Shown here piece by piece: positions 33,001 through 42,900 of a stretch of DNA of 64,000 nt (position 1 is its first letter; each line of letters begins with the position of its first letter). Under the pieces are notes generated by a model. That model was not told the origin of the DNA, did no database searches, and was given only the letters and a program-made list of their open reading frames with translations. The translations under genes and the position numbers were made by a program. The DNA is from a virus: positions 1-64,000 of IMG/VR virus record IMGVR_UViG_3300027969_000073. One strand, 5' to 3'.

Positions 33001-36000
33001 ATCTCTTGAGAAGTCTCATTGAATGGTAAGTCATTAGAAATTGCTTTATACAAAGTATCAATTTCATCTTGAATAGTTTGTACAAAAGCACTATCTGGGC
33101 CATACATTAATATAGCTTGCTTCTTACTATCTTTTAATATTTTAACATCATCAAATAATTCTGATTTTTCTTCTTTAGTAAGTTTTTCAGGCAGACTGTC
33201 CATTAGTTCTCTACGAACATTCAGCATTTTTTCAAGGTTATTTCCTTCAAAATTAGTTTTTACAAATCGAGAAAAATCTCCAAAGTTTTGGAAGATGCTT
33301 TTTGCTAATTCCTTAGCTTCTGACTCACTATCTAAAGTGCTTTGGAACTTAGTATACTTTGGCTTTCCTTTAGTATCTACAGTGAAAGAACGCGTCATCA
33401 GATACGTTTTATCAATATCGAAATCGAGACCTGCAAGAGTAGTAATTTCTCTAGGTAAGATTAGCATACCTCCCATTTCAGGGGGAGTAAACCCTACAAT
33501 TTTAATATTAAAAGTAGAATACTTATCCTCATTAGGAATACGTAAACCAATTATTTCTAATAGCTCAGGAGCTGTTTCTCTAATAGTGTCAATATCTACT
33601 TCTCCATCAGCATTTAATGGGAAATATTTTCTTGAAGTCCAAGGCATCATTGCTTCAAAAGTAATGGTCCCTGTTTTTTCATCTACAATAAAATCTAAAT
33701 TATCTGCTATTCCATAAGAACTGGCATTGACTACTGCTCCACCAGATATTTTCTGTTTAGTAACTCTGTTTTTAAAGAAAGAGTTCATCACTGCTTCCAT
33801 TTTATAGGAAATTAATGGATGATAAAGAGGTAAAGTAGTACGATAATCTTTGTCTCCATTCTTTAAGGTAACTTCAATTGGAGCTAAAGCATCTAAATAC
33901 TCTTGGCCCATATTTCTAGAAATCACTTCTTTTCTAAGTTCTTTAGCTAATTTCTGATAATCAATATTACCATCTGGCTTTAAGAACATTTCTTTAACAT
34001 CCTCAAAAGAAGTACGTAAATCTTCCACAACTAGTTCTTGATATAGTCTTACTACATCTTTACCTTTCATAGTTTGATTATTGATAGTATAATCTCCTTC
34101 AAGATCCATATCAGCAATAATCAAGTTACGTAATTGAGTACTAAAGTTTCCTTCTGAATCTATAAAGTGCTCAGGGGTTTCTTGTTGTAGTCGATAATCT
34201 GCTGCATTTAATACTACAATTTCAGGATTTGAACTTAATTTATAAGAACCATCTTTTTGTTTTGTATAAGTAGCATAGTCTTCGTTACCGTTTATAAACG
34301 ACTTACTACCACCTACTTTAATTGCTGATTCAAAAATAGCACTGTCAACAGTTGTTGTTGTACCATCTTCATTTTTAATACCATTCATTAAAGTATCGTA
34401 TACAGCTTCTAGTTTTGCAAATTTAGCAGCTAATGCTCTTGTAAGTACTACTTCAGAGTTTTTAATTTGCGCAGGTACTACTGTACCATTAGAAATTCTA
34501 TGGGCAAAATAGTAAGGTTTTTCAGGTCTAAATAAATCAAACTCAGTGATATCTAAAGGAATACCTTTTAATTCTTTATTATAAGCAATTTGATGTGCAT
34601 CTGTCCAACGATTTAATCCTTCAAGCTGTGCTTTTCTACGATGAATACTAATCATAGTAGCACCGTCAGTAGTATTGTTTCCTTTATATTCACTACTCTT
34701 AACATCAGTTAATCCTGCTGTCCAAAGAGTAATTAATTTTTTCTTTTCTTCTGCAGTTAAATCTGAACTTTTAATAATTTCTACAATAGCTTTGCTAGTA
34801 GCAGCTTTTGTAGGAAGTATTTCATCTTTTAAAATGATACTATTAAATGTATCAGGAATTCCTTCAGTGTTAGTAAACATACCAGGACTCATTACTTGCT
34901 TGTAACGTTTCTGGAAGTTGTCTGTATTTTTATAGAATGCTAAATCACCTGCAAAAACTGTAGTTAATTGCGTGTTCATGTAGTAAGCATTGTATAAATA
35001 GTCTGTAAAAAATGCAGCTTGGTCTTTTATCTTGTTGCTGAGTAATTTATCTGCAAAAGTAATAGCGCCTGTAACAGGGTTAATTGATTTAATTACACCT
35101 GTTTTAAGATAAGATTGGTATTGCAACTGCAAGTAATCTTTCTCCATAAATTCTTTGATAGCTTCTTTAACTTTTTTCTCATCAAATCCTTTTTTGAAAT
35201 CTAATTTATTTAAAAAAGACATTGATTGAAACTTAACTCCTCTTTTTACATAATTAGGAACTAATCTTAAAGGACTATTTGCAGGCAAGTTCTTTACCTT
35301 TACTATTCGAGAATATTCTGCTTTAGCATTTTGTAATAATCTATTTACAATTTCTTCTTTATCAAATCTTCTTGCAGTGATAAAAGGAATTGTAGGGGAA
35401 TCTGCAGGAATAGGGAGTTTGAAACGACTGATTCCTCTAGCACTTTTTCCTGAATTATAGAACATACCTAACTCAGTAACCATTAACTCGATATCAGACA
35501 TTTCAGTATAGTTTACTGAACGATTCTTTCCTTTTCGTACTAGACCATCTAAGACTACTGCTTCTAAAAGACTTCCTAAATCTTCTTCAGGATTTGCTAA
35601 GTCTTTCAAGAAAGGAAGATTTTTCATATACTCATCTCCCTTAATTTCCTCCATGTATTGAGCAAACTTTTTAGGGTCCTTGAATTTATTTAACTGCTTA
35701 TTTAAGAAGTTAGATAAAATTAAGTTATAAGTAGTTTTACCTTTAATACTACGGAAAACTGCTACTACTTCTTGCTCTAAAGCAGGTTGTAGAATAGTAG
35801 CTAATCTTTCGATATTGTTTTTATTTTTCTTAACTTTTGGATCTACTACTAATTGTTCAGGTCTTGCATACAAAAATGGATTATTTCCTAATTCTAATTC
35901 ATGTGCAATGTCTGAAACTACATTGATTAAGTTGATAATATTTCCCCAAGAAGCTTTTCTAGTTTTACCTTTAGTAGGTTTCCAAACGTTAACCAAATCT

Positions 36001-39000
36001 TCTGGTGTCAAGTTGATATAAAGTTCTGCAAAATCTTTTGACATCATTTGAAATAGAAGGTCTACAGCTTTTTCAAATGTTTCATTTTCAACACGATTAT
36101 TAACATCAGCAGCTTTTTCTTTTAAACTTTGTATTTTATCAAAAATTGCTCCTGCTTTTTCTGTATTTACATTTTCAAAATTTCTAGCACCATTTTTATC
36201 TTTGCCAAATAATGCATTTTCTTGTACTAAAAAATTAGCAACAATAGTATCTTTAATAATTGCATCGTATGTTTGACGGTTAGAATTTACTACACTATAG
36301 TCTCCGTCTTTTTCATAAACAAAAGAAAATGTAGCAAAATTCTTTTGACCAATTGCTAACCATAAATCTGTTTTTAATCCAGGGTCTAAAGCAATTTGGT
36401 CTGCAATATGAGGCATAAATGTTTTATCATTTATGATTCCATCAATTTTAGCCATCATATCTGCAACAGAATAGCTGTCTGAGATACGAGATAATAAGTA
36501 TCCAAAAATATAACTAGGGCTTTCTTTCTCTTGAACGTTAAACTCATTCAATAAAGGTTTCCCATTTGCATTATATTTAGGGATTGTAGCAAAGAAACTT
36601 TTTAGTTTTTGACTCATAGAAATTTTAGGGTCCATTTCTATGTAACCTTTCATCCATGAATTCTCTACAGTGTTTTCTTCTTGAGCATCCATGAAATCTT
36701 CTTCATCAGGTTTAAAGTCTACTGCACTTTCTTCTACTGTGTTAAGAGACATTGTAATTCCTCGAAGAGTCAAAGACTGATTAAATCTTTCTAATAAATC
36801 TGTAGGACGTTTGAATTGTAAGAATTTACTTCCTTGAATATCTACTTCTTCAACGTCTTTTAAGTTATTGGTTAAAACCCCAACAAGTTTTTTCAAAGGC
36901 AAAGCAGCACTTGTGTTTGCTGCAATGTTAGCTTTAGTATCTGCGTAAATCTGAGAAACTAACATAGTGTAGAATTTATCTACTCCTAAGTCTTTAATAA
37001 TTTGTACATCACCTTTGAATTGATTTTCTTCTTTGCTACGAATAACATTGAAGAGTTCATCCATTACTGTTTGCATGTATACAAAAGCTTGACGTTCTTC
37101 TTCTGCAGAATTATATTTTTTATCAGTATTAACGTCCTTAGACATCATTCGAGCACTAGTAGGAAGTACTGTATTTCTAAATTGAATAGAATTTTTATAT
37201 GCTCCTAAATCAATGTTTTCAAAAATTTGTTCAATATCAAATTGACGATTACGACTAAAGAAGATTTGAATCATTCTATTCATCCCTTTAAAAGTTTTGA
37301 AAATCTCTTTAGCTTTTGATTTTTCAGCTGGGTCTACTTGCTCTTTAGCTTGCATGTATTCCATAAACTTATCTGCAAGTACTTCTTCTATTTCAATATA
37401 AGTTGGATATTCATAAGTGGTATTGCCCTCAGAGTCTACAATCTTTTTCAATGGTAACTCATCAGGATATTTTTCCATTGCTTCGTTAAGAATACGAATT
37501 CTTGAACGTAATGGCAATGCTAAATTAAATACAATGTGAAAAGCTTCGTGAAATTCTACACCAGCATCTGCATTCTTACTTAAAAATAAAGCAGCTTGAG
37601 TAAATAGACCGTGAAGTTCTTTTCCATTTTTACGTGCTTCTAAAAGCATTTCATAGGTTTCTTTAGGCAAATAGTTTTCTAATGCTTCTAAAGAATGGAA
37701 AATGCGTACTGTGCCCTTACGGCCACTTCCTCTTTTGTATGCTTTTCCTAAAGTTCTTTTTAACCATTCTAAAGCTTCTTGTTGATTCCATTTTGTACCA
37801 TCAACTTTAGGCTTTAACATAGTACGTACCTTGTCTGATTCAGGGCCGTTTTGTCTTTCTGTGCCTGTAGAATCAATATCAAAACCTAAATCAAAATCAT
37901 CAAAATTATCTACAGAAGTAGGCTCTTCTGGAGCAATTTCTGTACTGCTTGCAATAATACTATCTAAACTTTGTTGCTCTGCCACAGGAGGAGCATCAGG
38001 TCTATTAGCTGCACTTTCTGAAGCTGCTACATCTACAGCACTTTTTAAGAAATTACTTGTAGCAGTTTTGATAATTGACTTTTTCTCTTCTGTTGGAGCT
38101 TCTGTAGGAGTTTCTTCTTTTTTTACAGACTGAGGAGTTTGTAATTTTTTTATATCTTCTCTAGCAAAGAAAGCTTTAGTAGCTTCTTGTGATTCTTTAT
38201 TGTTTATAGAAAGTACCTGAACAGTTGGGTTTCCTCCTTTTCTAGGAGTTATAGCTAGTTTTTGAATAGACTTAATCGTTACTACTCCATTTTCTACAGA
38301 TGCAATTACTCTTGCAACTAAATTAGAATTTGGAATATTAATATCTCGAACTACTTCTTTATTAGCTATATCAACAGCTGCTGTAACATCATTGATTGGC
38401 GCACTAAAGATAGGGCTCTCATTTTTCTTATCTTTTGTGTTATTAACAGGCATTGTTCTAGACAATGCAAGATTAGAAAATTCGACAGAAGCTTTAGAAG
38501 TAGGCATTTTTGCCTCCATAATTAGCTCTACATTAGCTCTGTCTTCAGGGGACATTTGGTATGCCTCAATTACAAAAGAGCTTGAGCTAAAAAAGTTTCC
38601 ATCTTCTGAATATAAATCTGTAGTAACAGCTCCAATTTGTGCTAAAGTTTGATTATAAGTTCCACTGTTAATCTTATCCCAATCACAACGATATAGTAAT
38701 TCTCCAATATAGTTTTGTGCCTCTTCAGCAGTATCAAATAATTGACTTACTACTTTACCTAAATTATTATCTTGTTTACTTACTAAGATTTTATTTGTAG
38801 TAGTTCTTTCTACAGTAGTGTGGTAAAGCATTTTTTCAATTTTTCTACGTGCATTAAGAATGTCTTGGCTTTCTACAGCTTTTAACAAATTGGCTAAAGC
38901 TAATTTAACATCATTAAATTCTGTAGTTTCTTTAACTTTACTAGAACGTATTCGCATAGGATATAAACCATATGCAGAAGGAACCATCATGTATGGAATA

Positions 39001-39458
39001 CCTTCTTCTAAATTTTCTTTAATGTTTGCAAAAATTTCAGATTTCTCTAAAGCTTTTAATAACGCTTTGTTCTCTACATTTTCTTTTCCTATTTTGATTA
39101 CCCCATTTACTTTGATAATCATTTTAAAAGCAATGTCTTGAGACTTAGAATCTCTATTTTTTCTTTCTTTATTGGCTTTGTCTAGTACTTCAATAGGATT
39201 ATTATTGACATAATTTAAATCTCCAGGAGTACGCTCGTTATTAATTACACGTTGAATCTTTCTAAGGATTCGTAATTTAATTGGCTGTTTTTTAATTTGT
39301 TCTTTTGCAAATTCTTTAGCTTTTCTACTGTCAACTTCTAATTCAGGAATAGTCACTTTGCCTTCCTGAATTAAAGAATCTAATAGTCCATTATTAAGAA
39401 TTTGTTTAAATTCTTCTTCTGAACGCCATTTGTTATCGTACCAATACTGACAAGCCAT
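30099..39458 (-). CDS. Giant virion RNA polymerase with internal zincin domain (3119 aa)
   Basis: The catalytic RNA polymerase loop is D2012-F-D-I-D2016 in LAGLDFDIDKTYLM, identical to the DFDID loop of crAss-like virion RNA polymerases such as phi14:2 gp66, which are related to two-barrel RNA polymerases. Upstream, GVEFHEAFHIVF gives an HExxH site (H637, E638, H641) with EEVLAD (E691/E692) as a likely third ligand, a zinc peptidase domain known to be fused to these proteins. Residues 450-560 are a low-complexity Thr/Pro/Glu linker. The enzyme is expected to be injected and to transcribe early genes. The neighbours are the 1950-residue companion and the ferritin-like gene. Confidence 0.92.
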   Translation of the reverse strand: MACQYWYDNKWRSEEEFKQILNNGLLDSLIQEGKVTIPELEVDSRKAKEFAKEQIKKQPIKLRILRKIQRVINNERTPGDLNYVNNNPIEVLDKANKERKNRDSKSQDIAFKMIIKVNGVIKIGKENVENKALLKALEKSEIFANIKENLEEGIPYMMVPSAYGLYPMRIRSSKVKETTEFNDVKLALANLLKAVESQDILNARRKIEKMLYHTTVERTTTNKILVSKQDNNLGKVVSQLFDTAEEAQNYIGELLYRCDWDKINSGTYNQTLAQIGAVTTDLYSEDGNFFSSSSFVIEAYQMSPEDRANVELIMEAKMPTSKASVEFSNLALSRTMPVNNTKDKKNESPIFSAPINDVTAAVDIANKEVVRDINIPNSNLVARVIASVENGVVTIKSIQKLAITPRKGGNPTVQVLSINNKESQEATKAFFAREDIKKLQTPQSVKKEETPTEAPTEEKKSIIKTATSNFLKSAVDVAASESAANRPDAPPVAEQQSLDSIIASSTEIAPEEPTSVDNFDDFDLGFDIDSTGTERQNGPESDKVRTMLKPKVDGTKWNQQEALEWLKRTLGKAYKRGSGRKGTVRIFHSLEALENYLPKETYEMLLEARKNGKELHGLFTQAALFLSKNADAGVEFHEAFHIVFNLALPLRSRIRILNEAMEKYPDELPLKKIVDSEGNTTYEYPTYIEIEEVLADKFMEYMQAKEQVDPAEKSKAKEIFKTFKGMNRMIQIFFSRNRQFDIEQIFENIDLGAYKNSIQFRNTVLPTSARMMSKDVNTDKKYNSAEEERQAFVYMQTVMDELFNVIRSKEENQFKGDVQIIKDLGVDKFYTMLVSQIYADTKANIAANTSAALPLKKLVGVLTNNLKDVEEVDIQGSKFLQFKRPTDLLERFNQSLTLRGITMSLNTVEESAVDFKPDEEDFMDAQEENTVENSWMKGYIEMDPKISMSQKLKSFFATIPKYNANGKPLLNEFNVQEKESPSYIFGYLLSRISDSYSVADMMAKIDGIINDKTFMPHIADQIALDPGLKTDLWLAIGQKNFATFSFVYEKDGDYSVVNSNRQTYDAIIKDTIVANFLVQENALFGKDKNGARNFENVNTEKAGAIFDKIQSLKEKAADVNNRVENETFEKAVDLLFQMMSKDFAELYINLTPEDLVNVWKPTKGKTRKASWGNIINLINVVSDIAHELELGNNPFLYARPEQLVVDPKVKKNKNNIERLATILQPALEQEVVAVFRSIKGKTTYNLILSNFLNKQLNKFKDPKKFAQYMEEIKGDEYMKNLPFLKDLANPEEDLGSLLEAVVLDGLVRKGKNRSVNYTEMSDIELMVTELGMFYNSGKSARGISRFKLPIPADSPTIPFITARRFDKEEIVNRLLQNAKAEYSRIVKVKNLPANSPLRLVPNYVKRGVKFQSMSFLNKLDFKKGFDEKKVKEAIKEFMEKDYLQLQYQSYLKTGVIKSINPVTGAITFADKLLSNKIKDQAAFFTDYLYNAYYMNTQLTTVFAGDLAFYKNTDNFQKRYKQVMSPGMFTNTEGIPDTFNSIILKDEILPTKAATSKAIVEIIKSSDLTAEEKKKLITLWTAGLTDVKSSEYKGNNTTDGATMISIHRRKAQLEGLNRWTDAHQIAYNKELKGIPLDITEFDLFRPEKPYYFAHRISNGTVVPAQIKNSEVVLTRALAAKFAKLEAVYDTLMNGIKNEDGTTTTVDSAIFESAIKVGGSKSFINGNEDYATYTKQKDGSYKLSSNPEIVVLNAADYRLQQETPEHFIDSEGNFSTQLRNLIIADMDLEGDYTINNQTMKGKDVVRLYQELVVEDLRTSFEDVKEMFLKPDGNIDYQKLAKELRKEVISRNMGQEYLDALAPIEVTLKNGDKDYRTTLPLYHPLISYKMEAVMNSFFKNRVTKQKISGGAVVNASSYGIADNLDFIVDEKTGTITFEAMMPWTSRKYFPLNADGEVDIDTIRETAPELLEIIGLRIPNEDKYSTFNIKIVGFTPPEMGGMLILPREITTLAGLDFDIDKTYLMTRSFTVDTKGKPKYTKFQSTLDSESEAKELAKSIFQNFGDFSRFVKTNFEGNNLEKMLNVRRELMDSLPEKLTKEEKSELFDDVKILKDSKKQAILMYGPDSAFVQTIQDEIDTLYKAISNDLPFNETSQEIQKKHQDVIDVIAKKLMSEKFNAVQYNSTAARDNKKIEIIQGILANKNTASAILNPGNFDVLKENAARIRLIQAGKKKEATLTGSELLDAASVLDEGDNFNINYPSTQSELFRRGMTGKELIGIYANHNVHHAKAQYTNMKLKVPIYFNGIPYTELNQIKSPTGTRISKALASNVAAAVDNANDPVASFLNMNTYTANVQSMLQRLGVEERTVFAFLNQPVILELTRNYFNDKGSLSDDKNFRTTMSRWKTLLANKIKEAGVEVEADTSTDFSNEILERDLLPSGTLEYYQNQLNVLQAFETYHSIASELAMGIQASKSDTKGVGPASANNYTTINKQDRLLRKIEKDTNSIQGLEEAFIESPFSEQIMMPAFTKYGLIEPINIFDKIYSAIGKVDSTTGRIKYSALGELKNEFSDQKGEMYSLTEKEASLIDINYINFLASAFPFFKHSQSNEILTKLPDELVKWQKETPINSPYRKLLDSLYVVDSNDYSPIKRIQYYATGKDTLDRQYARQSWERMLQDSDPKVREMALKLVKYTYFSAGYGFGPFTFSNLVPVLFWSDAYQEANNIVDVNGRTFNKFLETALAAGINKNEEIKKRFKRQFMQNHGGKETFTHTVKVDVTTNPLEKGLTPEQENSVLTLAAKESKNGIVKTAKGNLIVNLSKNRQLTPTTNNSQPVEFIKVAKKGKQFTIYQLVKTDFDVKNDFADFDGRTNLTTATYVPLTSLGESNFAIEFDYNRDLNVSSLKENKTETPKSPIQSMQDSFMDQITAAALEPDETKTIPTTVAPVTQNLADIKGVTSTGKVNADYNYNPSNVSEQKREEYKQYVLDKLGIPNISYNANSIDFKYSDFSISISKDGSVSYNKIPQKIAELSIKDAGYDIKFMIGLNKLAEENLNTKSVVNKPNALSSMVDTSLSQRLGIFETIGNKDYDEYTAAGGKMNKENFLSLSPNEQQTAIWQAKNCKE

Positions 39459-39469
39459 ATTTTTTATTT

Positions 39470-39952
39470 TTACCCTTCACTTCTTTCTAACATGTCTGCA
39501 TCAAATAGCAACATGTTATCTGTAAGTTTAAGACGGTTAATTAAATCACCATATTCCCCTACTGCTGATACTTGTATCATAATAAAGTCCTGTAGCAAAA
39601 TTAACACTTTTCTTGATATATTCATACTAGCAGTCTTCTCATATTCTGCTAACAAGTCTGCTTCCATTTGGTAAGCCAATTCTAAAGCGTCTCCAATAGA
39701 AGCTACACTAGTTGTTACTGGATCTAAAGACTCTGTAGAAAGCTCGCAATTCATGTCATTCATAAACTGTTCTAACTTATTATAATGAGTACGCTCGTCC
39801 AAAGATTCTGACAAAAAGAATTTCTCTGCACCAAAGTATCCTAATGACTTCATGCGATTAGTAAGATGTTGGTAAACATGAGAAGCTGTTAATTCTAATT
39901 TACCAAACTTATTCAATTCTTTTTCTTCTATTTCTGTAAGTAATTTTTCCAT
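39470..39952 (-). CDS. Ferritin-like diiron protein (160 aa)
   Basis: The four-helix ferritin layout is clear: KLELTASHVYQHLTNRM with E20; GAEKFFLSESLDERTHYNKLEQF with E53 and H56; a long loop; ALELAYQMEADLLAEY with E97; and LLQDFIMIQVSAVGEYGDL with Q127 and E133. Spacings E20-E53 (33), E53-H56 (3) and E53-E97 (44) equal those of bacterial ferritin FtnA, so a ferroxidase centre is likely. Ferritins oxidise and store iron, and Dps relatives protect DNA. The gene lies between a cargo protein gene and the RNA polymerase gene, 10-11 bases from each, so it is expressed late and might enter the virion. No signal peptide. Confidence 0.85.
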   Translation of the reverse strand: MEKLLTEIEEKELNKFGKLELTASHVYQHLTNRMKSLGYFGAEKFFLSESLDERTHYNKLEQFMNDMNCELSTESLDPVTTSVASIGDALELAYQMEADLLAEYEKTASMNISRKVLILLQDFIMIQVSAVGEYGDLINRLKLTDNMLLFDADMLERSEG

Positions 39953-39963
39953 TGTGATTTATT

Positions 39964-42900
39964 TTATTTACAACCTTGTGTACTAATTTCTGCTTGTGCA
40001 GCAATATCTTTGAGGTACTTTTCTATTAATTCTTTTCTCTTACTTTGAGTATCTACTATTTCAAAAGTGTTTTTGATATCTTCTAATTTAGATTCTATAT
40101 CAGCTCTTAAAGTGTCACTGATATCTGCTTCTAAGTCAAACATATAATTACCTACTACTGTATTGTATTCTTCTATAGTAGGATTAGGATTATTTAATAA
40201 TTTTTGAGCTTCTAAATCAAAATCAGTAATACGATTTTTAAGTTCTATTCGTTTTTTAATAATAGTTTTTTCTACTTTCTGATTTGCAGTAGCTTGAGCA
40301 GCAAGTGTTATTTTTCTATTATACTCTTCATAAATAGGTTTATAGATAGCATATAAATTATCAGGCATGTTACCTTGCTTTTCTCCGTATGTATCTGGAT
40401 AATCTTTTATGTTAGGAATAGCTTTAGCTAATTCTACTTGTTCTTGCGCTCTTAATGTTTCTATTGTCTGATTAGTATTAGTACCTTTAGAAATTGTTTT
40501 TTCTTTAACAGTAGTACCAGTTTGCTGTGCCACAATGGCTTTTCTAAGTGCTAAAAAATTTGACGGCATACTTTCTTTGAAAGCTGGCAATCTTCCTAAA
40601 AATACTCCATCATTGTAAACTTCTATAATAACATTTTTATCAGATATTTCTACTAGTTCTCCTGTTTCTTTATCTCTGTAAGGTTGAGTTTCTTTTACTA
40701 CAAAAGTAGCCTCAATGTTATTTTTTTCTAGTTTTTCGTTAGATAAAAAGTCAGCATCATTAATTAAAGCAGTATTAACCTTTTGGTCAGTTTGCATTTT
40801 TTTGTACTTACCTTTTTCTTTATTATAAATAGGTTTATAATTTTCGTCTAATTCTACATCGTTAAGTATTGGTATAATTCTAGCGCTTGAAACAGGACTT
40901 CCTTTTACAAATTCTGAAGTTCCAGGACCCATAAGGCTAGCAAACTGCTCTTCTAATGATAATTCTTTAGGGTTTGCTTGTGCAATATCATTAGGGTCTG
41001 CAAAGTTTAGATGAGGGTCTTTATTACTCTTTTCAACTTTTGCTTCTTGATGTAGTTGTTCAAGTGCTCCTAATACTTGTGGTATTAAAGATGGGTTCTC
41101 ACCAACTAGTTCTTCAAATGCTTCAAAACTATTTCCAATATAAATATCTTGTTCATTTAAGATATTTTTAATCTTAAGAAATACTGCAGGCTTATGACGT
41201 AATGCTTCTAAAGAAGTAGTGTCAGAAATATGTCCTGTTAAAGTACTTAAGTCTTGTACAGGTACTCCATTTTGTATAGCTTCTTGAGTATGTCTATCTA
41301 AAATGTCTTCAATTTCTTGTAATTCATTTTTAGCTTTTTTGTCTAAAATAACATTTTCACCTGTTAATGATTTCTCATCAGCAGCTCCTTTATCAGCTCT
41401 AGAACCAGTTTTACTTTTTTCAATAGTTTCTTTAACTTTTTCTAAAGCTAATTTGGTCATATTTTCTATGTATTGTTCCTCTAATTTTTCATAGACGTCC
41501 ATATACTTTTCTGCTCCTTTTGTAGTAAATAACATGCTGTACATGCTAGCTACTTCTGCTTCTCTAGACTTAATTGAAATTAAATCTTTGATAAGAGGAA
41601 TTACCTGTTTGCTTGTAGTTTTATAACCAATAGGGTCTTCAGCTTTCCATTCATTAACTATTTGCTTAAATCTATCTTTAGCATTAGTAATAATCTCAGC
41701 TTTGCCATCAGAAGTTGCATCTACAATTGTAGCTAATATTTTATCAGCTGTAGTAGGGTCAACTTTGTTATTAGTTATTTTACGAATATCATCTTCTAGA
41801 ACAGCTTTTCTTTCATTCAAATTTTTGTTTACTGAACGTAAGTAAGTCATTTGATCTTTTAGTCCTTCAACAGCTGCTTCATTTTTTAAGAATGGAGAGA
41901 ATTTTCTATTAAAGATTTTATCCACAAAATATTTATCAGCATTAAATACTGCTTCTACTTCTTTAGTAGATTCAAGAATATCTTTAACTCTTTTTCTAGT
42001 TTTGCCTAAAGATTCTTTTCTACTTTCTTCTGTAAACTCTTGAACTCCTTCAACAGCAAACTGCTCGTTGAATTTTTTCAAAGGAATTTTTTCAAAAGAA
42101 TCTAAATCTTGTAGGATAGTATCAGCTACTCCTAACTTATCACGAGTAGTAACAAAGGAATGAAGTAAGTCGTGTTCTTTATTTTTGTAATTATATATAT
42201 CTCCTCTAGCTTCATAATCATCTAACTCACTTTGAATAGTAAGACTAGTGGCCATGTTTTTAAAGTTGGTTGCTAAGACTTCATTAGTAGAAACCCCATC
42301 ATTTATTTTTTGAGCTACTGCACGAGATTCTTCAATGTCTCTTCTCATGCCTTTAATCTCTTCTCTTATACCTCCAAATTTTTTGATTCCTTCGTACTTA
42401 ATACCTTCTGCTTTTCCTGTCTGAGCATTATATCTAACTCCTATAGTAGGCATACGCATTCCTAGTAATCCCATAAGAGCTCCAATACTCATAGAATCTT
42501 GTCCTTCTGTACTACCTGCATAATTACGAGCAGCTTTAGACATGGCATCTATAAAACTCATAGAAGTTTCCATAGAGCCTTTAGTGTGTTTAGCTGTGTA
42601 GTAATCACTTAAACCTTCTTGAAGTACTCCTTGTGAATACTCTTCAAATCCTTCAACAACTCCTGATTTTAATCCTCCTCCATAAATAATAGCTTCACGA
42701 GACCATTTATTCATTTTGTCAGCATTAGCAATTGCTTTTCCCTCAACTAAACTTACTCCTTTTAATGGATTAAGTCTGCTTAATGCTTGATTAATTTTAT
42801 AGCCTCCTGTAAAAGCTTTAGAGAATTGAATCATGTTAGAGAATCCTACTAAAGGCACATTAGTAAACCAGGCTGTTTCTGAAGCTTCCTCTGCTTTACT

